From Micromonospora sp. WMMD980 (GTDB taxonomy: Bacteria; Actinomycetota; Actinomycetes; Mycobacteriales; Micromonosporaceae), in the NCBI RefSeq assembly GCF_029626035.1, contig NZ_JARUBE010000003.1, forward strand, positions 310,001 to 374,000: 64,000 nucleotides of DNA, given 5' to 3'. Of the stretch, positions 17,151-24,553 are shown piece by piece (the stretch's first letter is position 1; each line of letters begins with the position of its first letter). The notes beneath the pieces are model-generated. The model ran no database searches. It worked only from the letters and a program-made list of their open reading frames with translations, and had not been told where the DNA came from. A program made the translations under genes and the position numbers.

Positions 17151-19769
17151 GTGGAGTCGGTGGCGTCGGCTTTCGGTCGGGCGGTGACGGCGCACCGCGA
17201 GGCCGTGTCGCATGTGGAGGCGGCGCGTGTCCGACTGCGGGAAAACGCAGGCGACGGTGCCGTCCCGGCGCAGGTCGTCGAGGAGGCGCGGCGGTTCGCG
17301 GCCGGCATGCAGCGGCTCGCCGAAGGGCTGACCCCGGGCTGGCTCGGCTGCCGGCTCGACGGTGCCGCCGTGGATCTGCCCACCGGGGTCGACGCGGTGC
17401 CGGGGCGCCCGCTGCCGGTGCGGTTGGGCGCGGCGTCACCGGTGGCCGGCAGTGTCTTCGGTGTCGTGGTGCCGTTCGTGGGTGCCGGTCATTTGGCGGT
17501 CGACAGCGACGCCCGCGATCCGTCCGTCGCGCGCTGGCTGCGCGGGTTGCTGCTTCGGGTGCTCGCGGCGTTGCCGGACGGCGTACTTCGGGTCGCGGCC
17601 GTGGACGGGGCGACGCTGGGGGCGGTGTTCGGTCCGTTCCGGGCGATGGTGGAGGCGGAGGCGTGGCGGCGGCCCGCCATCGACCTTCCGGGTTTCCAGC
17701 AGGTGCTGGCCGAGGCGGAGGAGCGGATCGAGCGGGTTCAGGCCGGCGAGGCTGATCCGTCGGTGCTGCTGGTGTGTGTCGCGGCGCTGCCGCAGGGCAC
17801 CGGGCGTGCGGAGTGGTCGCGGTTGGCGGCGATCGCGCACGCCGGTCCGGCCGCAGGGGTGTTCCTACTGTTGGCCGGCTATCCGCCGCCGCAGCATCCG
17901 GGGTTGGAGGCGGCGCCTCGATTGGAGCGGACGACGCATCTCACGGCGGCCGGCGGCGGCTTGTTCCGGGTGTCGGACCCGCCGGGCCCCTACCGGTTCA
18001 GTGACGACGGCACGGGCTTGGCGGTGCCGGTGCGGCTGGACGGCGGCCCGCCGGACGATCTGGTGGAGGCGGTCTGCCGACGGTTGGCGAAAGCCGCGCG
18101 GGTGCAGTCGTCGACGGACTTCGCGGCGCTGCTGCCGGCCGACATCTGGCAGGAGTCGTCGGTCGACGGCTTGCGGACCGTGGTGGGTCGGGAGGGCCGC
18201 GCCGAGTGCGTGCTGGCGCTGGACGATGCGACGCCGCACTGGTTGGTGGGTGGCCGCACCGGGTCGGGCAAGACCGTCTTCCTGCTGGACCTGCTCTACG
18301 GTCTGGCGTCGCGCTACTCCCCGGACGAGTTGGGCCTGTATCTGCTGGACTTCAAGGAGGGGGTGTCGTTCGTGGAGTTCACCCCGACGGCGGTGGACCC
18401 GTCGTGGATCCCGCACGCCCGCACCGTCGGCATCGAGTCCGACCGGGAGTACGGGCTGGCGGTGCTGCGCACGCTGTCGCGGGAGATGACCCGGCGGGCG
18501 ACCGAGATGAAGCGGGCCGGGGTGACGAAGCTCGCCGACCTGCGGGCCGGGCGGCCGGATGTGGCGATGCCGCGGCTGGTGGCGGTGATCGACGAGTTTC
18601 ATGTGCTGTTCGAGGGCAACGACGCCGTCGCCCGGCAGGCGGTGGCGTTGCTGGAGGAGCTGGCGCGTAAGGGCCGCTCGTACGGCATCCACCTGGTCCT
18701 GGCGTCGCAGACGATCTCCGGGGTGGAGGCGCTGTTCGCCAAGACCGAGTCGATCTTCGGGCAGTTCCCGCTGCGGGTCGCGCTCGCCGGTGGCGGCGGG
18801 ATCCTCGACCAGCTCAACGACGGCGCCGACAACCTCCCCATCGGCGCAGCAGTCGTCAACGCGGCGGCCGGGATACCGGGAGCGAACCGGGTGATCCGCT
18901 TCCCGAACGCCGATGCCGCCTCGGTGACCGCGCAACGGCACCTGCTGTGGAACGCCCGGCCACCGGGCGACGCACCGCCCGCGGTGTTCGCCGGCTACGC
19001 CGAGCAGCACCCCGACGCCGACCCCACCTTCGCCCGCCTGACACCTGACGTACGCCGACGGCGCGCCCTGGTCGGCCGCGCCGTCGACGTCGGCCTGCCC
19101 ACCGCCGGGTTCACCCTCGACGCCACCCCCGGCAGCCACCTCGCGGTGCTCGGCACCTCCCCCGTCGGAGCCGACGTGCTCTACGCAGCCGCGGTCAGCC
19201 TGGCCCGCCAACACGCCCCCGGCACCGCCCGCTTCCTCGTCGCGCCGCTTGTCGCCGCCGCCGACGAGGCTGCCGACGCCACCGTCGACGCGATCACCGC
19301 CGCCAGCCACCAGTGCGACACCGTCACCGCCGCCCGCCTCCGGACCCACCTGGCCGACCTCGCAGCCGATCTCCCGGCCGGCCCGCCGACCTGGCTGGTG
19401 GTCTTCGGCGCGGACGCCGCCAGCAGCCTGCTCGCCGTCAGCGACCCGACGACATACCGCACCGGCCACGACGACCTGCGGGCCGTGCTGGCCAACGGCC
19501 CCGGCCACGGCGTGCACCTGCTCGGCTGGTGGCGCACGTTCAGCCGCTTCACCGACGACCTCGGGCCCGGCGGTGGCGGGCAGATCGCAGGCCTGGTCGT
19601 CCTCAACGTCCCCGGCGCCGACGTCGGCCTCCTGCTCGGCGACTACACGTCGACGTGGCAGCCACGCCCCAACCGGGCCCTGCTGATCGACCGGCACGAC
19701 AACCGCCGCACCCTCATCGTCCCCTACGTCCGACCCGGCACCCTCGACCAGATCGACGACCTGACATGA
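17151..19769 (+). CDS. FtsK/SpoIIIE-type ATPase
   Basis: 872 aa from the GTG at 17151, chosen for its GGGGAG ribosome site; an ATG at 17130 lacks one and would add 7 residues. The N-terminal 330 residues are partly helical. The FtsK/SpoIIIE motor follows: Walker A GRTGSGKT (about 367), a LLDFKEGVSF strand, and Walker B LVAVIDEFHVLF (about 478). A second RecA-like domain without an intact Walker A occupies about 640-870. This two-lobe layout is like EccC of type VII secretion or chromosome translocases. No transmembrane segment or FtsK gamma domain is seen. The next gene overlaps it by 4 bases (ATGA). It could pump DNA or protein; coupling to a membrane protein and WXG-like neighbours makes transport plausible. 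Confidence 0.8.
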   Translation: MESVASAFGRAVTAHREAVSHVEAARVRLRENAGDGAVPAQVVEEARRFAAGMQRLAEGLTPGWLGCRLDGAAVDLPTGVDAVPGRPLPVRLGAASPVAGSVFGVVVPFVGAGHLAVDSDARDPSVARWLRGLLLRVLAALPDGVLRVAAVDGATLGAVFGPFRAMVEAEAWRRPAIDLPGFQQVLAEAEERIERVQAGEADPSVLLVCVAALPQGTGRAEWSRLAAIAHAGPAAGVFLLLAGYPPPQHPGLEAAPRLERTTHLTAAGGGLFRVSDPPGPYRFSDDGTGLAVPVRLDGGPPDDLVEAVCRRLAKAARVQSSTDFAALLPADIWQESSVDGLRTVVGREGRAECVLALDDATPHWLVGGRTGSGKTVFLLDLLYGLASRYSPDELGLYLLDFKEGVSFVEFTPTAVDPSWIPHARTVGIESDREYGLAVLRTLSREMTRRATEMKRAGVTKLADLRAGRPDVAMPRLVAVIDEFHVLFEGNDAVARQAVALLEELARKGRSYGIHLVLASQTISGVEALFAKTESIFGQFPLRVALAGGGGILDQLNDGADNLPIGAAVVNAAAGIPGANRVIRFPNADAASVTAQRHLLWNARPPGDAPPAVFAGYAEQHPDADPTFARLTPDVRRRRALVGRAVDVGLPTAGFTLDATPGSHLAVLGTSPVGADVLYAAAVSLARQHAPGTARFLVAPLVAAADEAADATVDAITAASHQCDTVTAARLRTHLADLAADLPAGPPTWLVVFGADAASSLLAVSDPTTYRTGHDDLRAVLANGPGHGVHLLGWWRTFSRFTDDLGPGGGGQIAGLVVLNVPGADVGLLLGDYTSTWQPRPNRALLIDRHDNRRTLIVPYVRPGTLDQIDDLT

Positions 19770-20434
19770 CCGACCCATTCACCCCGATGCCCCGCGACGG
19801 CGGCTGGGCCGCCTACACCGACCACGCCCGCCGCCTCGCCGCGTTGCTGCACGACGAGCAGGCCCGCGCCGACCGGCGGGCCGCCGACGCTCGCGGTGGG
19901 CAGGCCGCCGTCGACCAGACCACCCACCGGCTGGCGGCCCAGCGACAACACCTCCACCACCTGGCGGCGACGCTCCGGCTGCCCGAGCCGCACCTCGGCG
20001 TCGTCCCGCCCAGCCCGGTCGCCGATGCCGGTGAGGCGTTGCGCCGGGCCGGTGCCGCCGCCGCGGCGGCCGACGCTGCCGCCGAGCACGCCCACCGGCG
20101 GGCCGCGCAGCCACCACTGCTGCCCGGCTTCACGCCGCTGGCCCGCAACGCCCTCGTCTACGCCGCCGCGGCGGCCCTCGGCACGTTCGCGTCGATGCTG
20201 ATGTTCGCGGTCAGTCCCGACGCCGACCTCGGCCGGGTCCCCTGGCAGTTGGTGCCCTGGTCGATGTGCGGGCTGCCCGCGCTGGCCTTCTTCGCCGGCT
20301 ACCTCACCATCAGCCTCGTCGGGCAGCCCCGCATCGATGGCAGCGGCACCCGCTCGATGCGGGCCGGCGGGGCGATCTGTCTCGTCGGCATGCCCATCCT
20401 GTGGTTGATCTTCATCGCGGCGACTCGTGGCTGA
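19766..20434 (+). CDS. coiled-coil membrane protein coupled to FtsK
   Basis: 222 aa; the ATG overlaps the FtsK stop. Residues about 15-125 are a charged Ala/Arg/His-rich helix, probably a coiled coil. About three hydrophobic segments follow (NALVYAAAAALGTFASMLMFAV, WSMCGLPALAFFAGYLTISLV, ICLVGMPILWLIFIA). It may be the membrane anchor for the soluble FtsK-type ATPase. The family is not named. Confidence 0.65.
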   Translation: MTDPFTPMPRDGGWAAYTDHARRLAALLHDEQARADRRAADARGGQAAVDQTTHRLAAQRQHLHHLAATLRLPEPHLGVVPPSPVADAGEALRRAGAAAAAADAAAEHAHRRAAQPPLLPGFTPLARNALVYAAAAALGTFASMLMFAVSPDADLGRVPWQLVPWSMCGLPALAFFAGYLTISLVGQPRIDGSGTRSMRAGGAICLVGMPILWLIFIAATRG

Positions 20435-20474
20435 GCGGCCGCCGCATCGGCTGGGGCCGGTTCCGGTCACCCCG

Positions 20475-20510
20475 TAGGATCGGCGGGTTGTCGGTGACGG
20501 GGGCGTCACC
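20475..20510 (+). promoter_or_regulatory. pglY leader: possible -10 and a perfect inverted repeat
   Basis: TAGGAT (20475-20480) is a possible -10. GGTGACG (20493-20499) and CGTCACC (20504-20510) are perfect 7-bp arms around GGGG, just before the GAGGAG ribosome site (20528-20533) and ATG of pglY. The repeat could be an operator or an mRNA hairpin limiting translation. No other copy was noticed at pglW or pglX. Confidence 0.4.
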
Positions 20511-20537
20511 CGGGGGAGCGGCAGAGCGAGGAGTGGT

Positions 20538-23500
20538 ATGACCCTGCTACGGGACGTGATCGACATTCCGGTCTCGGTCGGCGACGGGGACTTCGTCGTC
20601 CGGGCCGCCGAAGGCGCCGACCTGCGCCGGTACGTCGTCACCGACCAACTTCGGGACAATTTCGCCGACGCGCTACGCCGGATCGGCCACGCGGTGACCA
20701 CCGGCCGCTCCCAGGCGGTGTTCCTGCACGGCTCGTTCGGCTCCGGCAAGTCGCACTTCATGGCGGTGCTGCGGGAGATCCTCCAGCACAACCCGGAGGC
20801 CCGCGAGGTGCGCGGCCTGGCCGAGCCGGTCCTTGCCGCCGACCCGTGGCTGCGCGACCGCCGGCTGCTCAGCCTGACCTTCCACATGCTCGACGCGCGC
20901 TCGGTCGAGCAGGCGGTCCTGGAGGGCTACCTCAACCAGATCACCCGGCTGCACCCGGAGGCGCCCGTCCCCGCCGTACACCGGTCGGACGCGCTGCTCG
21001 ACGACGCCGCGCGGCTGCGTGCGCGGATGGGCGACGACGCCTTCTTCGCCGCGTTGCGCGACGGTGGCGGCACGCCCACGGCCGCCGGCGTTGGCCTGGC
21101 CTCGCACGTCGCCCGAGCCACCGGCTGGACCCCCGAGCTCTACGCCGCCGCGGCGGCGGAGCCACCCGGCACCGAGCAACGAGACCGCCTGGTCAGTGCG
21201 TTGACCAGCGCGTTCTTCACCGGTGCGGTCCGCAGTGGCGAATACCTCGACCTGGACACCGGCCTCGCCGTGATCACCCGGCACGCCAGGGCGCTCGGGT
21301 ACGACGCGCTCGTGCTCTTCCTCGACGAGCTGATCCTCTGGCTCTCCACGAAGATCAGCGACTACACCTTCGTCAACACCGAGGGCGCCAAGCTCAACAA
21401 GCTCATCGAGTCGGCCGACGCCACCCGCCCGCTGCCGCTGATCTCGTTCGTCGCCCGGCAACGCAACCTGGAAGACTTCCTCGGCCCGCAGGTCGGCGGC
21501 ACCGAGCGGGAGGCGCTGGCGCACGTCATGCGTAGCGTTCAGGGGCGGTTCGGGGAGATCGCCCTCGCCGACACCAACCTGCCGGAGATCACCGAGAAGC
21601 GCCTGCTCAAGCCGCTCACCGACGACGGGCGGGCAGTCATCGACAACGCCTTCGCCGTGGTGAAGGGCAACCGGGAGGTGTGGGACGCGTTGCTGCTCGG
21701 CGCGCAGTACGGCGACGCCGGCATCGGCTCCGACGCCGCCGCCTTCCGCAAGCTCTACCCGTTCTCCCCGGCGCTGGTCGCCACGCTGGTCGCGCTGTCC
21801 CAGGCGTTGCAGCGCGAGCGGACCGCGTTGAAGGTGATGACCGAGTTGCTCGTCGCCCGCCGGGACACCCTGCGGGTCAACGACCTGATCGGGGTGGCCG
21901 CGCTCTTCGACCCGCTGGTCCTGCACGGTGAGCTGCCCGACCGGCCCGAACTCAAGCAGCTCTTCCAGTCCGCCCGGACGCTCTACACGCAGAAGCTGCG
22001 GCCGATCCTGCTGAAGCTCAACGACATCGGCGAGCAGGATGCGGCCGGGCACCAGCAGTTCCAGCTCGACGACAAGCTGATCAAGACGGTGCTGCTCGGT
22101 GCCCTGGTGCCCGACGTGCCCGCCCTGCACAACCTCACCGCCGGCAAACTGCACGCGCTCAACTTCGGTTCGATCACCTCGCCGATCCCCGGTTACGAGC
22201 GCACCATCGTGATCAATCGGCTCGACCGGGTCGCCGACGCCGCCGGCGAGCTGCACCTGACCAAGACCCCCGACCCGGTGGTCAGCCTCAAACTGCACAC
22301 CGTCGACTACGACAAGCTGCTCGACCTGGTGCCCGACCAGGAGGCCACCACCACCGGCGTCCGGCAGCAGCTCATCCGCGAACTGGTGACCGCCGAGATG
22401 GGCATCGTCGGCGGCGAGGGGCAGCTCGGCGAGTTGCTCTACGCCCGGGCCTGGCGCGGTCGGTCGCACACCGTGCAGGTGAAGTTCGGCAACGTCCGCG
22501 ACCCGGACACCATGCCGGCCGCGGCGCTGATCGCCACCGGCGAGGCCTGGCGGCTGATCATCGACTACCCGTTCGACCCGCAGGGCTACGAGCGCAACGC
22601 CGACCTGGCCCGGATCGAGCGGCTGGAGCGCGGTTCCCGGACCCTTTTCTGGCTGCCGTTCTATCTCACCGATGAGCTGATGGGGAAGGTCGGCCAGCTC
22701 ATCAAGATCAATTATCTGCTGAACGGCGCCGGTGACCGACTCAACTCGCTGGCCGCCGACTGGCCGCTGGCCGACCGGCAGCAGGGCAAGGTCTACCTCC
22801 AGCAGCGCCAGTCGCAGCTCCGGAGCACGTTGACCGGCGCGCTCATGCAGGCGTACGGGTCCGCCACCTCGCGTGGGTCGGACGTGCAGGACGACACCAT
22901 CGGCGTGTTCCACACCCTCGCCGACGGCCTGTACGTCGGCGATCCCCGCGGCGGCACCCTCGCCGAGGCGTTCACCAACCTCACCGGGGAGTTGCTCGCC
23001 TGGTCCTACCCCGGCAACCCGGCCATGCCCGAGGACGAGAAGCCCGTCACCCGCGGCGAGCTAGCCAAGATCCTCGACTACGCCAGGCAGGCCGCCGCCG
23101 ACCCCACCCGAGGCGTCACCGTCACCAACCCGGTCGACCAGCGGACCCTCCGGCGGGTCTGCAACAACCTGCGGCTCGGCGAATACATCGACGGCCGGTA
23201 TGTGCTCACCACCTCCACCTCCCGATGGAGTCGACACCTTCTCCAGGCCGCGGCCAACGAGGGCTACACCGACCACTTTCCCGTCTCGAAGCTCCGCGAT
23301 TTCATCGATCAGCCCGCGGCGTTCGGATTCGACCGCGACCTGCAGAACCTGATCATCATGACCTTCGGGCTGGACCAGCAGCTTGCCTGGTACCAACACG
23401 AGGTCAAGGTCGACGTGCCGCACCTCGCCGCGGTCCGGGACGACCTGGAGTTGCGGCACCCGCCCATGCCCGGCGAAGAGGACTGGTCGAGCGCGGTGAG

Positions 23501-24356
23501 TCGAGGCGCGGCGATCTTCGGTGGCGTGCTGCCCGTCTGGCGTACGCCGGCCAACCTCGGCAAACTCGCCGGCGCGTTGCGCGAGGCCGCGCGGGAACGG
23601 AAGCGGGCGGCCGGCAGGCTGGTGGACATGCTGGACACGCATGCCGACGTGCTGGGCCTGGACGTCTCGGCCGCCACCGGTCGATTCGCCACCGCCCGAC
23701 GGGCGTACCGGTTCGTGACCGACGTCGCCGCCGAGCGCGACGACGTGGTGCTTGTCGAGACGGTGGCCCGGGCCGACCTGGGCGACGTCGACGACCAAGC
23801 CGTCGGCGCGGTGCTCAGTCAGGCCGGCAGGCTCACCGACGAGTTGGCCGAGAACCCCCAGTGGTCGCTGCTCCGAGCCGTCTCCGCGAGGACCGGCCAC
23901 GACCAGCGCGCCAGAGAGGTCATCGGTCAGCTCCAGGACGTCGCCCGGCGGGAACAGCACGGGAAGGACCTCGTCGAGGCATTCCACACCGCGGCCGCCG
24001 CCTCCGCGGCGCTGCTCGCGGCCCAGCCGCCCGCGCCACCGGCCGACCCGGCACCGGTCGGACCCGCCTCCGGCGGCACCGGCCAGGTGCCGAAGCAGCA
24101 GGGCACCCGGCCGGTCGGCCCCACCCCGGGCCAGGACGATGACCCCGCCGACGCGGTGCCGGCCGGTGGCGTGCCGGACGCCACCGGGACGGTCACCGTG
24201 CCCGGTGGCGGAGAGGTGACCGACGGAAGCCTGCTCGCCACCCAGCACCGGCGGCACGAGGTCTCCGACCCGGAGACCTGGACGAAGATTGCCGCCGAGA
24301 TCGACGCCGAGGTCGCCGCCGGCCGACGGGTGGTCGTCACCTGGGAGATCCGGTGA
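20538..24356 (+). CDS. pglY: BREX type 2 ATPase PglY
   Basis: 1,272 aa. Walker A is HGSFGSGKSHF (about residue 63) and Walker B is ALVLFLDEL (about 258), the BrxC/PglY pattern of large P-loop ATPases. Length agrees with PglY (about 1,200-1,300). The C-terminal part (about 1,155-1,235) is Pro/Gly/Ala-rich and probably a flexible linker before a short final domain (ETWTKIAAEIDAEV...VVTWEIR). It is first in a tight unit with pglZ, brxD and brxHI. It is required for BREX restriction, and its ATPase activity is presumed from the motifs. Confidence 0.93.
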   Translation: MTLLRDVIDIPVSVGDGDFVVRAAEGADLRRYVVTDQLRDNFADALRRIGHAVTTGRSQAVFLHGSFGSGKSHFMAVLREILQHNPEAREVRGLAEPVLAADPWLRDRRLLSLTFHMLDARSVEQAVLEGYLNQITRLHPEAPVPAVHRSDALLDDAARLRARMGDDAFFAALRDGGGTPTAAGVGLASHVARATGWTPELYAAAAAEPPGTEQRDRLVSALTSAFFTGAVRSGEYLDLDTGLAVITRHARALGYDALVLFLDELILWLSTKISDYTFVNTEGAKLNKLIESADATRPLPLISFVARQRNLEDFLGPQVGGTEREALAHVMRSVQGRFGEIALADTNLPEITEKRLLKPLTDDGRAVIDNAFAVVKGNREVWDALLLGAQYGDAGIGSDAAAFRKLYPFSPALVATLVALSQALQRERTALKVMTELLVARRDTLRVNDLIGVAALFDPLVLHGELPDRPELKQLFQSARTLYTQKLRPILLKLNDIGEQDAAGHQQFQLDDKLIKTVLLGALVPDVPALHNLTAGKLHALNFGSITSPIPGYERTIVINRLDRVADAAGELHLTKTPDPVVSLKLHTVDYDKLLDLVPDQEATTTGVRQQLIRELVTAEMGIVGGEGQLGELLYARAWRGRSHTVQVKFGNVRDPDTMPAAALIATGEAWRLIIDYPFDPQGYERNADLARIERLERGSRTLFWLPFYLTDELMGKVGQLIKINYLLNGAGDRLNSLAADWPLADRQQGKVYLQQRQSQLRSTLTGALMQAYGSATSRGSDVQDDTIGVFHTLADGLYVGDPRGGTLAEAFTNLTGELLAWSYPGNPAMPEDEKPVTRGELAKILDYARQAAADPTRGVTVTNPVDQRTLRRVCNNLRLGEYIDGRYVLTTSTSRWSRHLLQAAANEGYTDHFPVSKLRDFIDQPAAFGFDRDLQNLIIMTFGLDQQLAWYQHEVKVDVPHLAAVRDDLELRHPPMPGEEDWSSAVSRGAAIFGGVLPVWRTPANLGKLAGALREAARERKRAAGRLVDMLDTHADVLGLDVSAATGRFATARRAYRFVTDVAAERDDVVLVETVARADLGDVDDQAVGAVLSQAGRLTDELAENPQWSLLRAVSARTGHDQRAREVIGQLQDVARREQHGKDLVEAFHTAAAASAALLAAQPPAPPADPAPVGPASGGTGQVPKQQGTRPVGPTPGQDDDPADAVPAGGVPDATGTVTVPGGGEVTDGSLLATQHRRHEVSDPETWTKIAAEIDAEVAAGRRVVVTWEIR

Positions 24357-24358
24357 CC

Positions 24359-24553
24359 GGCTTGCCTGGGGGCACCGCATGAGCGAACGCACCGAGCGAA
24401 GCGAGGGCCGTGAGGGCATGCCTGGGGGCACCGCATGAGCGAACGCACCGAGCGAAGCGAGGGCCGTGAGGGCATGCCTGGGGGCACCGCATGAGCGAAC
24501 GCACCGAGCGAAGCGAGGGCCGTGAGGGCATGCCTGGGGGCACCGCATGAGCG
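24359..24553 (+). repeat. 56-bp tandem repeat with overlapping mini-ORFs between pglY and pglZ
   Basis: ATG codons recur at 24379, 24435, 24491 and 24547 (the last starts pglZ), exactly 56 bases apart. The units are identical apart from the array's left edge (ggcttg against ggcatg) and its right edge, where pglZ begins. Each unit encodes MSERTERSEGREGMPGGTA and stops at a TGA overlapping the next ATG (ATGA), so three mini-ORFs lead stepwise into pglZ. A CTGGGGG stretch before each ATG could serve as a weak ribosome site. With a single unit the pglY-pglZ spacing would be about 22 bases. Confidence 0.95.

Noticed and set aside
17865..19778. 637-codon minus-strand frame opposite the FtsK-type gene
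   Set aside because: No motifs; the plus strand has Walker A/B and overlapping starts.
10394..20434. Prophage or integrative conjugative element
   Set aside because: No integrase, relaxase, replication gene, tRNA target or attachment-site duplication was seen.
20673..22913. 746-codon minus-strand frame opposite pglY
   Set aside because: Composition typical of antisense GC3 frames and PglY motifs are on the plus strand.
24359..24553. CRISPR-like array between pglY and pglZ
   Set aside because: The units are contiguous, without variable spacers; no cas gene is near.
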